Shown here piece by piece: positions 45,983-55,750 of a stretch of DNA of 64,000 nucleotides. The notes under the pieces were generated by a model. That model searched no databases, was not told the origin of the DNA, and was given only the letters and a program-made list of their open reading frames with translations. The stretch is from an uncultured Pelagibacteraceae bacterium (GTDB lineage: Bacteria; Pseudomonadota; Alphaproteobacteria; Pelagibacterales; Pelagibacteraceae). Made by a program: the position numbers and the translations under genes. The stretch's first letter is position 1, and each line of letters starts with the position of its first letter. The stretch is from NCBI GenBank assembly GCA_902604695.1, contig CACKZT010000002.1, positions 62,001 through 126,000 on the forward strand, read 5' to 3'.

Positions 45983-46528
45983 TTAATTAGGCTGAATTAT
46001 CATTATCATCTGTTTACCCTCAAATTTTGGGTGGGTCTCGATCTTTCCCACTTCTTTTACGTCTTCAATTATTCTTTTCATTAAATCTTTACCTAATTGA
46101 ATATGTTGCATCTCTCTACCTTTAAACCTCACAGTAAATTTTACTTTATCTTTTTTTGTCAAAAATTTTTTGGCATTTTTTATTTTAAAATTATAATCAT
46201 GGACGTCAGTCCCAGGTCTTAATTTAATTTCTTTTAAAGAAACAATTTTTTGTTTTTTTTTAGCTACATTAGCTTTTTTTTGTAAATCGTATTTATATTT
46301 ACCCATATCCATAATCTTACAAACAGGAGGGTTGGCATTAGGAGATATTTCTATAAGATCGAGTCCTTCTTCTTTCGCTAGTTCGATGGCTTTCACTAAA
46401 GGAAGTATTCCTACATTAGATCCATTACTTCCAATAACTTGAACATCCAAAGCTCGTATTCTTTCATTAGCCTTTGGGCCTTGAGGTTTGCTTCTTCTTT
46501 GAAAATAATTAGGTTTGAAATTTGACAC
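45983..46528 (-). CDS. infC: Translation initiation factor IF-3
   Basis: The 181-residue protein has the two-domain IF-3 layout: an N-terminal GPKANERIRALDVQVIGSNG and LDLIEISPNANPPVCKIMDMGKY, then a linker, and a C-terminal KVKFTVRFKGREMQHIQLGKDLM. The start codon is GTG at 46528, placed directly after the thrS TAA with no spacer, and no upstream in-frame codon can be used because the stop lies immediately before it. infC often uses a rare start codon as part of IF-3 autoregulation (AUU in E. coli). Confidence 0.97.
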   Translation of the reverse strand: MSNFKPNYFQRRSKPQGPKANERIRALDVQVIGSNGSNVGILPLVKAIELAKEEGLDLIEISPNANPPVCKIMDMGKYKYDLQKKANVAKKKQKIVSLKEIKLRPGTDVHDYNFKIKNAKKFLTKKDKVKFTVRFKGREMQHIQLGKDLMKRIIEDVKEVGKIETHPKFEGKQMIMIIQPN

Positions 46529-48448
46529 TTAATTTAATGGAAGTTTATTTAACATAAGAATATTTTTAATAAATTCATCTCTTTTATAAGTCTCTTGTTT
46601 ATCTGAGCCTAATCGTCTTACTGTTATTGTTTTATCAGCTACTTCTTTTTTTCCGCAAACTAGAATCATTGGAACTTTTGCTAAAGAATGTTCTCTTATT
46701 TTATAATTTATTTTTTGGTTTCTTAAATCCACTTCGCATTTTATACCTTCTTTAAATAAATCTTCAAATAAATTATTTACATAATCATGATTTTCTTCTG
46801 CTATGGGACATACAACAGCTTGTGTTGGTGACAGCCAAAAAGGGAGTTTACCGGCGTAATTTTCAATTAAAATTCCTATAAACCTTTCTAGCGATCCAAA
46901 TAAAGCTCTATGTAACATTACAGGTACTTTTTTTGTTCCATCTTTGTCGACATAAGATGCTCCTAGTCTTCCGGGAAGATTTAGATCTACCTGTAAAGTT
47001 CCGCATTGCCAGTCTCTACCTATAGCATCTCTGAGAACAAATTCTATCTTAGGTCCATAAAATGCTCCTTCTCCTTTATTAATTGAATATTCAAGCTTAG
47101 ACTGTTTTATTGCTGAAAGAAGTGCAGCCTCTGACTTGTCCCAGGTACTATCATCTCCGACTCTTTTTTCAGGTCTATCAGAATACTTAAGAATTATTTT
47201 TTTGAATCCTAAGTTCTTATAAATATTTAAAATTAAATTTGTTACAGCTAATGATTCTTGAGTAATTTGCTCTTCAGTACAAAAAATATGCGCATCGTCT
47301 TGAGTAAAGGCTCTTACTCTTAATAATCCATGAAGGGCACCTGATGGTTCATATCGATGCACTTTACCAAACTCAGATAGTTTTAAAGGTAAATCTCTAT
47401 AACTTTTTAAGCCTTGATTAAATATTTGAACACATCCTGGGCAGTTCATGGGCTTAATTGCAAATGTTTTTTCATCCGGTGTGTCTGAGGTAAACATATG
47501 TTCACCAAATTTTTCCCAGTGGCCTGATTTTTCCCACAATGATTTATCTAATAACTCAGGAGTATTTATCTCTTTGTAGCCTGCTAACCTTTGTTTCATT
47601 CTCATGTATTCAATTAGTCTTTGAAATAAAATCCATCCTTTTTCGTGCCAGAATACAGAACCAGGACTTTCTTCTCTAAAATGAAAAAGATCCATCTCTT
47701 TTCCAAGTTTTCTGTGGTCTCTCTTTTCTGCTTCCTCTAATCTATTTAAATAATCATCTAAATCTTTTTTATTACTCCAACAAGTTCCATATATTCTCTG
47801 TAACATTTCATTTTTTGAATCTCCTCTCCAATATGCTCCAGAAACTTTGGTCAACTTAAAAGCTTTTCCTATTTTTCCCGAAGACGCTAAATGAGGTCCT
47901 CTACATAAATCGTGCCAACTATTTCCATGATGGTAAATTGAGAGTTCTTCTTCATCCGGAATACTCTCGATAATTTCAGCCTTATATTTTTCACCCATTT
48001 TTTTAAAATGAGCTATTGCACTTTTCCTTTCCCAAACTTCACGTTTTGTCTTAACGTCACGATCAACTATTTCACACATTTTTTTTTCAATTTTTTTTAA
48101 ATCCTCTTTTGTAAATGGATCCTTTCTAGCAAAATCATAGAAAAAACCATTCTCAATAACAGGCCCGATGGTTACTTGGGTTTTTGGATAAAGTTCTTGG
48201 ACAGCCATTGCCATTATATGAGCTGCGTCATGCCTTATGACTTCTAATCCCTCTTTATCTTTTGCTGTTATTATTTTAACTCTACAATCTTTTTTAATTT
48301 TAAAGCTTAAATCTTTAAGCTCACCATCTACCTCCATAACTAAAGCAATTTTTTCGAGAGATTTACTAATTTTTTTGGTTAATTCAAAACCATTAATATG
48401 ATTTTCAAAAGGAATTTTTTTTCCATCTAAAAGTTGAACTTGAGGCAT
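46529..48448 (-). CDS. thrS: Threonyl-tRNA synthetase
   Basis: The 639-residue class II enzyme has the complete bacterial layout. It has a TGS domain (1-60), an editing domain with HDAAHIMAMAVQELYP and the second-shell HGNSWHDLCRGPHL zinc-like site, catalytic motifs FAIKPMNCPGCVQIF (zinc-binding Cys) and LPLKLSEFGKVHRYEPSGALHGLLRVRAFTQDDAHIF, and an anticodon-binding domain. It starts one base after the glycosyltransferase stop and ends directly at the infC GTG. Confidence 0.98.
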   Translation of the reverse strand: MPQVQLLDGKKIPFENHINGFELTKKISKSLEKIALVMEVDGELKDLSFKIKKDCRVKIITAKDKEGLEVIRHDAAHIMAMAVQELYPKTQVTIGPVIENGFFYDFARKDPFTKEDLKKIEKKMCEIVDRDVKTKREVWERKSAIAHFKKMGEKYKAEIIESIPDEEELSIYHHGNSWHDLCRGPHLASSGKIGKAFKLTKVSGAYWRGDSKNEMLQRIYGTCWSNKKDLDDYLNRLEEAEKRDHRKLGKEMDLFHFREESPGSVFWHEKGWILFQRLIEYMRMKQRLAGYKEINTPELLDKSLWEKSGHWEKFGEHMFTSDTPDEKTFAIKPMNCPGCVQIFNQGLKSYRDLPLKLSEFGKVHRYEPSGALHGLLRVRAFTQDDAHIFCTEEQITQESLAVTNLILNIYKNLGFKKIILKYSDRPEKRVGDDSTWDKSEAALLSAIKQSKLEYSINKGEGAFYGPKIEFVLRDAIGRDWQCGTLQVDLNLPGRLGASYVDKDGTKKVPVMLHRALFGSLERFIGILIENYAGKLPFWLSPTQAVVCPIAEENHDYVNNLFEDLFKEGIKCEVDLRNQKINYKIREHSLAKVPMILVCGKKEVADKTITVRRLGSDKQETYKRDEFIKNILMLNKLPLN

Positions 48449-48449
48449 T

Positions 48450-49607
48450 TTAAATTTTTAACAATTTTTTATATTCTGTAAAGGTTGATTGGCACATTTT
48501 TTCAACATCAAATTTTTTACTTACGTTTTTTCTACCCTCGTTTCCAATTGAATACAACGCTTCTTTATCAATTTCCATAACGTTATTTAAAACTTTAGCT
48601 AATTCTCTAGGTTCACCTGCTTTAAACAGAAAGCCTGTTTTACCATTAACTATGGTCTCTTTTGAACCTCCAATCTCACTAGCAACTATTGGTTTTTCCA
48701 TAGCCTGGGCTTCTACCGAAACTCTTCCAAAAGCTTCCGGCTCTATTGAGCTAGATACGATAATATCTGATATCGCATAAGCGGTTGGCATATCTTTGCA
48801 ATGTTTGAAAAATTTTATCCTTCTATTTAATTGATATCTCTCGACTAGTCCAAATAATTTTTTAGAATAAACATTCCTACCTTGGTCAGAACCAAGAATT
48901 ATAGCTTCAAAATTTGTTTTATTGAAATCTTCCAAAAGAATGTTGATTGCCTCGATAAACATTTCTTGGCCTTTCCATTTTGTAATCCTTCCAGGTAATA
49001 AGATGGTAACTTTATTTGAGTCAAGCTTCCATTCTGATATTAATTTAGCTTTTTTATTTTCTGAAATATTTTTTTTATTATAATAGTCTAAATTAATACC
49101 TCTAAAAATTACCATTAATTTTTTTTTAGGATTCAAATAACTTGAATAATTTTCGCTAATATGATTAAAAATAAAATTTGATCCTGCTATTATTAGTTCA
49201 GACTTAAGCATTATGCTGTTGTAAAATTTTTTTAGAGTATTTGTAAAATTATAGGTACCATGGAAAGTAGTTACAAATTTTCTTCTAGTTATAAGACATG
49301 ATAAAAAACAAGACCAGGCAGGAGCTCTACTTCTTACGTGAACGACATCGATATTATAAAAAAAAACAATTATAGATATTATAAAAGTATTGAAAAAAAT
49401 TATAATTGGGTTTTTTGAATGAACTGGTAAACGAATAATTTTTACCTTATCTTTTCTTACAAATTTTATTAATTCTCCACCACTTGTTATAATAAATGAC
49501 TTCCAACCTTGTTCAGGCAAAAAATGAGCTAAGTCATAGCATCCTGTTTCTGCTCCGCCATATCCTAGATTTGGAATAACTTGTAAAACTTTTTTTTTAG
49601 ATGACAT
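48450..49607 (-). CDS. Glycosyltransferase family 4 protein
   Basis: The 385-residue GT-B enzyme shows the N-terminal VIPNLGYGGAETGCYDLAHFL (the GGAE loop of GT4), VHVRSRAPAWSCFLS, the donor-domain LLPGRITKWKGQEMFIEAI, and SSIEPEAFGRVSVEAQAMEKPIVASEIGG with the E-x7-E pair. It resembles transferases for lipopolysaccharide core or exopolysaccharide. It is one base upstream of thrS on the same strand and divergent from the alpha/beta hydrolase. The acceptor is not predictable. Confidence 0.88.
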   Translation of the reverse strand: MSSKKKVLQVIPNLGYGGAETGCYDLAHFLPEQGWKSFIITSGGELIKFVRKDKVKIIRLPVHSKNPIIIFFNTFIISIIVFFYNIDVVHVRSRAPAWSCFLSCLITRRKFVTTFHGTYNFTNTLKKFYNSIMLKSELIIAGSNFIFNHISENYSSYLNPKKKLMVIFRGINLDYYNKKNISENKKAKLISEWKLDSNKVTILLPGRITKWKGQEMFIEAINILLEDFNKTNFEAIILGSDQGRNVYSKKLFGLVERYQLNRRIKFFKHCKDMPTAYAISDIIVSSSIEPEAFGRVSVEAQAMEKPIVASEIGGSKETIVNGKTGFLFKAGEPRELAKVLNNVMEIDKEALYSIGNEGRKNVSKKFDVEKMCQSTFTEYKKLLKI

Positions 49608-49650
49608 ATGTTAACATTATATATTATCAGTTTATTTGAATAAACTTTAT

Positions 49651-50406
49651 ATGAAAAAATTAAAATATTTGAATATATCAAAAACCAAAAAACTTCGATT
49701 TTTGGACAATTATTACAAAAAAAAACTGTATATAGTTTTTTTGCACGGATTTATGTCTGATGTTGAAGGCAAAAAGCCTAAGATTTTTAGAAAATATGCT
49801 ATTAGAAAAAAATTAGGTTATTTAGCAATTGAATATTCTGGTCATGGAAAATCCTCAGGACAATTTATTAAAGGTAATTTAACCAAATGGAGTAATGATG
49901 CTAAATCTGCAATAAAAAAGATTGTCAGAAAAAATGATTTTATATTAGTTGGTTCAAGCATGGGATCTTGGATATCTTTAATTTTATTAAAAAATTTTCC
50001 TAAACAAATTAAAGGTATTGTTGGTATTGGGTCTGCACCAGAATTTACAACAAGACTAATGTGGAAAAAGTTTAACAAAAAAATAAAAAAAGAAATTATT
50101 GGCAAAGGAGTTTGTAAGATTAAACATGGAGATTACGAATACCCAATTACGCATCAATTAATCAAAAATGGTAGAAAAAATAAAGTACTATCAAAGAAGA
50201 GTAAGCTTAAAATAAGTGTTACTATGATACATGGAAGTAATGATGAAGTAGTTCCAGTTCATTTTTCAAAAAAAATATTATCAATTTTTATAAATGCTAA
50301 AAAAAAGCTTTTAATAATTAAAAATGGAGATCACAGTTTATCAAATAAAAAACAATTAAAAAGAATAGTTGGTGAGCTAGATAAAATTGTCTCTGATGTA
50401 GTTTAA
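49651..50406 (+). CDS. Alpha/beta hydrolase
   Basis: The 251-residue protein (ATG at 49651; a TTG at 49636 would add five residues) has the oxyanion HGFM segment, YSGHGKSSGQF, the nucleophile elbow GSSMGSW with its serine near residue 103, and a C-terminal GDHSL with the catalytic His; the acid is likely in HGSNDEVVP. The pattern resembles the ABHD10-like esterase/thioesterase branch found in alphaproteobacteria. Substrate unknown. It overlaps the convergent epimerase gene by 30 bp. Confidence 0.87.
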   Translation: MKKLKYLNISKTKKLRFLDNYYKKKLYIVFLHGFMSDVEGKKPKIFRKYAIRKKLGYLAIEYSGHGKSSGQFIKGNLTKWSNDAKSAIKKIVRKNDFILVGSSMGSWISLILLKNFPKQIKGIVGIGSAPEFTTRLMWKKFNKKIKKEIIGKGVCKIKHGDYEYPITHQLIKNGRKNKVLSKKSKLKISVTMIHGSNDEVVPVHFSKKILSIFINAKKKLLIIKNGDHSLSNKKQLKRIVGELDKIVSDVV

Positions 50407-51252
50407 CCCTTCTATATAAGTGGGGAACTTCAAATCGTAATTGAACACCTTTTTCATTTTTTTATTACTAACTTTTTTCGAGTCTTTATAAAAATTTTTA
50501 AGCATTTCATTTTTAATTAAAGATAAATCTATAGTTTTAGGCTTATCCATCTTTAGTAGTTTAGCACCATATAAAGTAACTTCGGAGGAAGAAGCAGGCT
50601 TATCATCAGAAATATTATAAATTTCTTTTGGCTTAAAATTTTCCAGAGATTTAAATAAAATATTAGATATATCATCAACATGGATTCTAGAAAAAAATTG
50701 ATTTTTTTTGTTTATTATTTTTGCCTCTCCTGACTTGAGTCTAGCCAAAATATTTCTTTTATTGGAATATATGCCCGATAGTCTAAATATTTGTAAAGGT
50801 AAATTTTTTTTTGATGCTAAATCCATCCAAGATTTTTCTGCTTTAAGTCTTTCTACTCCATTTTCTGAAGTGGGTTCAGTATTGCTTTTTTCATCAACCC
50901 ACTCACCTTTATGATCTCCATATACACTCGTAGCTGATAAATAAGTTATCCATCTGAATTGATTTTCTTCAATTATACTTTTAAAATTTTTAATTACTAT
51001 ATCTGTACCATTAATAGGAGCAATTGAAACTAAAATATAATCTGATTTTTTTAATTTTTCTATTAACTTTTTATCAAAAAAACTTTCATTAAATTTAAAA
51101 CTTTCGTATCTGATTTCCTCAAATTTCTTTATTTGAGAATCTTCTCTAGATGTTATCGATAAATTTATTTTAATTTTTTTTGATCTGATTTTGCTAATAA
51201 AATTTTTTGCAACTTGCCCAAAACCAAAGCAAAAAATACTTATCTCTTTCAT
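50377..51252 (-). CDS. NAD(P)-dependent epimerase/dehydratase-family protein (SDR)
   Basis: The 291-residue protein begins with a Rossmann dinucleotide-binding strand IFCFGFGQVAKNF, has ITYLSATSVYGDHKGEWVDE with a Tyr in the SDR active-site position, and SRIHVDDISNILF near the extended-SDR substrate domain. This matches the group often annotated YeeZ-like in Gram-negatives. The reaction is unknown. It directly follows gltB on the minus strand (stop of gltB at 51253), so it may be the last gene of the gltD-gltB transcript. Confidence 0.85.
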   Translation of the reverse strand: MKEISIFCFGFGQVAKNFISKIRSKKIKINLSITSREDSQIKKFEEIRYESFKFNESFFDKKLIEKLKKSDYILVSIAPINGTDIVIKNFKSIIEENQFRWITYLSATSVYGDHKGEWVDEKSNTEPTSENGVERLKAEKSWMDLASKKNLPLQIFRLSGIYSNKRNILARLKSGEAKIINKKNQFFSRIHVDDISNILFKSLENFKPKEIYNISDDKPASSSEVTLYGAKLLKMDKPKTIDLSLIKNEMLKNFYKDSKKVSNKKMKKVFNYDLKFPTYIEGLNYIRDNFI

Positions 51253-54200
51253 TTAGCTAACCTTTTGGATATTTGATTTAAGACTTATTGGATTTTCTAA
51301 TTTGTCTAACATTTCTACAGGACATACTTGTAAAAAATTTAAAATTTCTTTATCAAAATTTTGAAGTATTTTTTTTGCAATTATTGAGTTTGTTTCATTT
51401 AAGAAATCTTTTAAATTATCTTTTAGATAATTTTTCCAATAATTAGTCTCAATTGGTTGCCAAATAATTGATGAAGGGTTGGCAAAATTTTCAAAATTTT
51501 TCTTTGGATCGTATACAAACGCCATTCCTCCTGTCATGCCAGCTCCAAAATTATCTCCTACTTCACCTAATATTATGGCAGATCCACCAGTCATATATTC
51601 ACATCCGTGGGCTCCACATCCCTCAACTATAGCGAGACACCCAGAGTTTCTTACTGCAAAACGCTCTCCTGCTTGCCCAGAAGCATAGAGTTTGCCTGAA
51701 GTACCGCCATACATAACGGTGTTACCTATGATAACATTTTCGTTAGAAACTAAATTACTTTTTGAAGAAGGATAAACAATAATTTTGCCACCTGAAAGAC
51801 CTTTACCAACATAGTCATTTGTATCACCTTCAACAATTAATTTTATACCTTTTGATAAGAATGCGCCTAAGGATTGACCAGCAGATCCAATAAATTTCAA
51901 AGTTATGTTATCTTCTTCTAAATTATTATTTCCAAATTTTTTATATACATAGTGGGAAAGTCTAGTTCCTACGGATCTACAAGTATTTTCTATTTTATAG
52001 CTATAGGAAGTTTTATTACCTTTTGAGATATTGTTTTTTATATCTGACCAGATTTTTTCATCTAGTGTATCAGGAACAGAGTTAATTATTTTTGTTTTAC
52101 AAAATCTTGGATTTTCTCCAGGATCGGCTTGAACTAAAAGAGGATTAAGATCTAAGTCATCTAAATTTGATGACCCTTTATTAATTTGAGTAAGTAAATC
52201 TGTTCTTCCAATAATATCATTTATAGATTTAAAACCTATACTAGCTAAAATTTCTCTTACCTCAGTTGCAACAAATTTAAAAAAATTAACTACTTTTTCT
52301 GGTGTGCCACTAAATTTTTCTCTTAAAGCTTTATCTTGACTGCAAACACCTACTGGACATGTATTGGAGTGACATTGGCGTACCATAATACATCCCATAG
52401 CGATTAAAGAAGAAGTTCCCATTCCATACTCTTCGGCTCCCATCATTGCTGCAATTACAATATCTCTTCCGGTCTTTAATCCGCCGTCAGTTCTTAGAGT
52501 AACTCTATGTCTTAAATTATTTAATGTTAAAATTTGATTAACCTCTGTAAGACCCATTTCCCATGGAATGCCGGCATATTTAATACTTGTCTGTGGACTT
52601 GCACCTGTTCCACCAGAATGGCCAGAAATTAAAATTATATCTGCTTTAGCTTTTGCTACACCAGCTGCAATTGTTCCTATACCAGTTGAAGCCACTAATT
52701 TTACTCCAACACGTGCTTTGGGGTTAATTTGTTTCAAATCATAAATAAGCTGAGCTAAATCTTCAATTGAATAAATATCGTGATGTGGCGGAGGTGAGAT
52801 CAATGTTACTCCTGGTGTTGAGTGTCTCAATCTCGCTATTTCTTTTGTTACCTTAAAACCAGGCAGCTGTCCCCCCTCTCCGGGTTTTGCGCCCTGTGCC
52901 ATTTTTATTTCAATTTCATTTCCATTATTTAAATAGTCAATTGTCACACCAAATCTAGCTGAAGCAATTTGCTTAACTCGAGAATTTGAGCTGTCGCCAT
53001 TTGATAATCTCGTAAATCGTTTAGCATCTTCTCCTCCCTCTCCACTGCAAGATGCTCCCTTAATTCTATTCATTCCTACTGCCAATGTTTCGTGTGCTTC
53101 CGCTGAAAGAGCCCCATGTGACATACTTCCACTTCCAAATCTTTTTAAAATTTCTTCAATTGGCTCAACGTCATCAACACTAATTGAGTTATTTTTATCC
53201 TTAAATTCTAATAAATCTCTTAGATTAATTGGAGATAAATCATGAATACCTGATGAATATTTTTTGTAGTGTTGATATGAATCATTGGCTACAGCGTGTT
53301 GTAAGACATGAATTAAATTTCCTTGAAATTGATGATTTTCACCGGATTTTCTGTAACGATAAAGACCACCAATTGGTAATGTAAATATATTTTTTTCTGA
53401 AAATTTTTTATGAAGTTCTTTAATTTTTTTTTCAATACCTATAATTCCTATTCCTGAAATTCTAGACACCATACCAGGAAAGTAATCTGAAACTATAGCT
53501 CTGCTTAATCCTACAGCTTCGAAATTGCATCCTCCTCTGTAAGAACTTATTACAGATATTCCCATTTTAGACATAATTTTTAAAAGCCCTGAGTCAATTG
53601 AAGACTTAAATTTTTTTACGCAAGTTTCAAAATCTGATTTGCCAAACAATTTCTTCTCAAATCTTTGAAATATACTATCAATGGCTAAATATGGATTTAT
53701 GGTTGTGGCTCCAACTCCAATCAAAATAGCAAAAGAGTGGGTATCAAGCGTATCACCGCTTTCTACGTTAATTGAACAGTATCCTCTTAACCCTAATTTT
53801 ACTAAATGAGAATGAACCGCACCTACTATTAAAATCGTTGGTATACTTGCTCTTAAATTAGAATTTTTTTTATCAGATAAAATTAAACAACTACTTCCTT
53901 CTCTGACAGCTATCTCACATTCCTCTCTTATCTCTTCAATTCTATTTTTTAGTGAGCTTTCAATGTCAAAAGTGCAGTCTATGATTTTATTTTTTTTTGA
54001 AAAAAAATTTTTGAATTTCTTAAACTGAGAATTGGTTAAAATCGGGCTATCTAAAACATATATATCCTCTTCCGTTAAATTATCAAAATCAAGTATATTT
54101 CCAAGATTTCCAAACCTAGTTTTAAGACTCATGACTTTATTTTCTCTTAAAGAATCAATTGGTGGGTTTGTAACTTGACTAAAATTCTGTCTAAAGTAAT

Positions 54201-55749
54201 GAGAGACTGGTCTAAAATGACTTGAGAGTACAGCGGCTGGAGTATCGTCGCCCATAGAGCCAGAAGCTTCTTTTCCCTCTTCCGCCATAGGATGTAAAAT
54301 TAATTCAAGGTCCTCTATGCTTAAACCAGAAAGATACTGTCTCCTCCTTAATTCATCTCCAGTAAATTCTGCTTTTTCTTTTTCTGTAGAAATTTTTTTA
54401 TCCAGGTCAACAATCTGCTTATTGTATCTTTTATAATCTTTAGCAATATAATCTTTAATTTCTTTGTCTTGAAATAACTTTCCTTCTTTAAGGTCAATCG
54501 CAATAATCTGTCCCGGTCCTAATTTTCCCTTTGAAATAATTTTTTCTTCAGGTATTTTGATCATGCCTGCTTCGGAACCTGCAAAAAAAAGATTGTCTGA
54601 AGTTTTTGCATATCTCAAAGGTCTTAGTCCATTCCTATCAGTTGCAGCTAAAACCCACTTTGCGTCAGTTGCACATATCGCTGCAGGACCATCCCAAGGT
54701 TCGATTGCACTATTAAGAAAATTAAATAAATTTTGGTGATTTTTTGGAACTGCTTTACTTCTTTTTGACCAAGCATCTGGTATCATCATTAATTTAATAA
54801 GAGGTGCTAATTTTCCAGAATAAGTTAATAGCTCAAATACATTATCTAATGCACCCGAATCAGATGAACTACGGATTACAGGTTTTAAATCCTCGAGATT
54901 TTTAAATAATGGACTAGACATGTCTCTCTCATGAATTTTCATCCAGTTAATATTTCCTTTAATAGTATTGATTTCACCATTATGTGCTAAAGTTCGAAAA
55001 GGTTGTGCAAGATCCCAGCTCGGAAAAGTATTGGTAGAGTACCTTTGGTGAAAAATTACAAATCTTGAACTGAAATTTTTATCTTTTAGATCTGGGTAAA
55101 AGTCAGATAAAGACTCGGCTAAAAACATGCCTTTATAAACAATCGACCTAGAACTTAGGGAGCATATATAAAATTCTTTAATTCGCGACTCATAAGCTAA
55201 TTTTTCGATTTTTTTTCTCATTACAAATAACTCACGCTCTAAATCATTAGTTTTGAGATCTTCATTTTTTCTAAATAAAACTTGAACTATTTCTGGCCTG
55301 TTTTGATCCGCTATCTTTCCCAAAACTTTAGGATTTATTGGTACCTGCCTCCAACCATAAATATAAAAGTTTTCTTCAAGCAAAGCAGCCTCTATTATTT
55401 CTCTGCATTTTTCTTGGTTGGAATAATTTGTCCTTGGTAAAAAAACCATACCTACACAAATCCGTTTAGTATCATCATGGGTGTGGCCTGTTGAGTGAAT
55501 TTTTTCCTTAAAAAAATCAGGGGCTATTTCTAGTTGAATACCTGCTCCATCTCCAGATTTACCGTCCGCATCAACTGCTCCACGGTGCCAAATAGCTTTC
55601 AGAGCCTCTATACCGTATTCAACAACTTTTCTATATTTTTTTCCATCAGTAGAAGCTACCATACCCACTCCACAAGCATCATGTTCCATAGATGGATGAT
55701 AAATTTGATTATCCTGTAAAAGTTTTTTATTTTTTTTATACTTATTCAT
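51253..55749 (-). CDS. gltB: Glutamate synthase (NADPH) large subunit
   Basis: Transfers the amide of glutamine to 2-oxoglutarate, making two glutamates. About 1498 residues from the ATG at 55749, one base after the gltD stop. A longer frame reaches 55830 but only re-reads gltD in another frame. Domains in order: class II glutamine amidotransferase whose N-terminal nucleophile would be Cys26 in EHDACGVG after propeptide removal; central domain; FMN/2-oxoglutarate synthase domain with the 3Fe-4S cysteines in RQCHSNTCPVGVC; and a C-terminal beta-helix rich in GG repeats. With no GDH seen here it is probably the main glutamate source. Confidence 0.97.
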   Translation of the reverse strand: MNKYKKNKKLLQDNQIYHPSMEHDACGVGMVASTDGKKYRKVVEYGIEALKAIWHRGAVDADGKSGDGAGIQLEIAPDFFKEKIHSTGHTHDDTKRICVGMVFLPRTNYSNQEKCREIIEAALLEENFYIYGWRQVPINPKVLGKIADQNRPEIVQVLFRKNEDLKTNDLERELFVMRKKIEKLAYESRIKEFYICSLSSRSIVYKGMFLAESLSDFYPDLKDKNFSSRFVIFHQRYSTNTFPSWDLAQPFRTLAHNGEINTIKGNINWMKIHERDMSSPLFKNLEDLKPVIRSSSDSGALDNVFELLTYSGKLAPLIKLMMIPDAWSKRSKAVPKNHQNLFNFLNSAIEPWDGPAAICATDAKWVLAATDRNGLRPLRYAKTSDNLFFAGSEAGMIKIPEEKIISKGKLGPGQIIAIDLKEGKLFQDKEIKDYIAKDYKRYNKQIVDLDKKISTEKEKAEFTGDELRRRQYLSGLSIEDLELILHPMAEEGKEASGSMGDDTPAAVLSSHFRPVSHYFRQNFSQVTNPPIDSLRENKVMSLKTRFGNLGNILDFDNLTEEDIYVLDSPILTNSQFKKFKNFFSKKNKIIDCTFDIESSLKNRIEEIREECEIAVREGSSCLILSDKKNSNLRASIPTILIVGAVHSHLVKLGLRGYCSINVESGDTLDTHSFAILIGVGATTINPYLAIDSIFQRFEKKLFGKSDFETCVKKFKSSIDSGLLKIMSKMGISVISSYRGGCNFEAVGLSRAIVSDYFPGMVSRISGIGIIGIEKKIKELHKKFSEKNIFTLPIGGLYRYRKSGENHQFQGNLIHVLQHAVANDSYQHYKKYSSGIHDLSPINLRDLLEFKDKNNSISVDDVEPIEEILKRFGSGSMSHGALSAEAHETLAVGMNRIKGASCSGEGGEDAKRFTRLSNGDSSNSRVKQIASARFGVTIDYLNNGNEIEIKMAQGAKPGEGGQLPGFKVTKEIARLRHSTPGVTLISPPPHHDIYSIEDLAQLIYDLKQINPKARVGVKLVASTGIGTIAAGVAKAKADIILISGHSGGTGASPQTSIKYAGIPWEMGLTEVNQILTLNNLRHRVTLRTDGGLKTGRDIVIAAMMGAEEYGMGTSSLIAMGCIMVRQCHSNTCPVGVCSQDKALREKFSGTPEKVVNFFKFVATEVREILASIGFKSINDIIGRTDLLTQINKGSSNLDDLDLNPLLVQADPGENPRFCKTKIINSVPDTLDEKIWSDIKNNISKGNKTSYSYKIENTCRSVGTRLSHYVYKKFGNNNLEEDNITLKFIGSAGQSLGAFLSKGIKLIVEGDTNDYVGKGLSGGKIIVYPSSKSNLVSNENVIIGNTVMYGGTSGKLYASGQAGERFAVRNSGCLAIVEGCGAHGCEYMTGGSAIILGEVGDNFGAGMTGGMAFVYDPKKNFENFANPSSIIWQPIETNYWKNYLKDNLKDFLNETNSIIAKKILQNFDKEILNFLQVCPVEMLDKLENPISLKSNIQKVS

Positions 55750-55750
55750 T

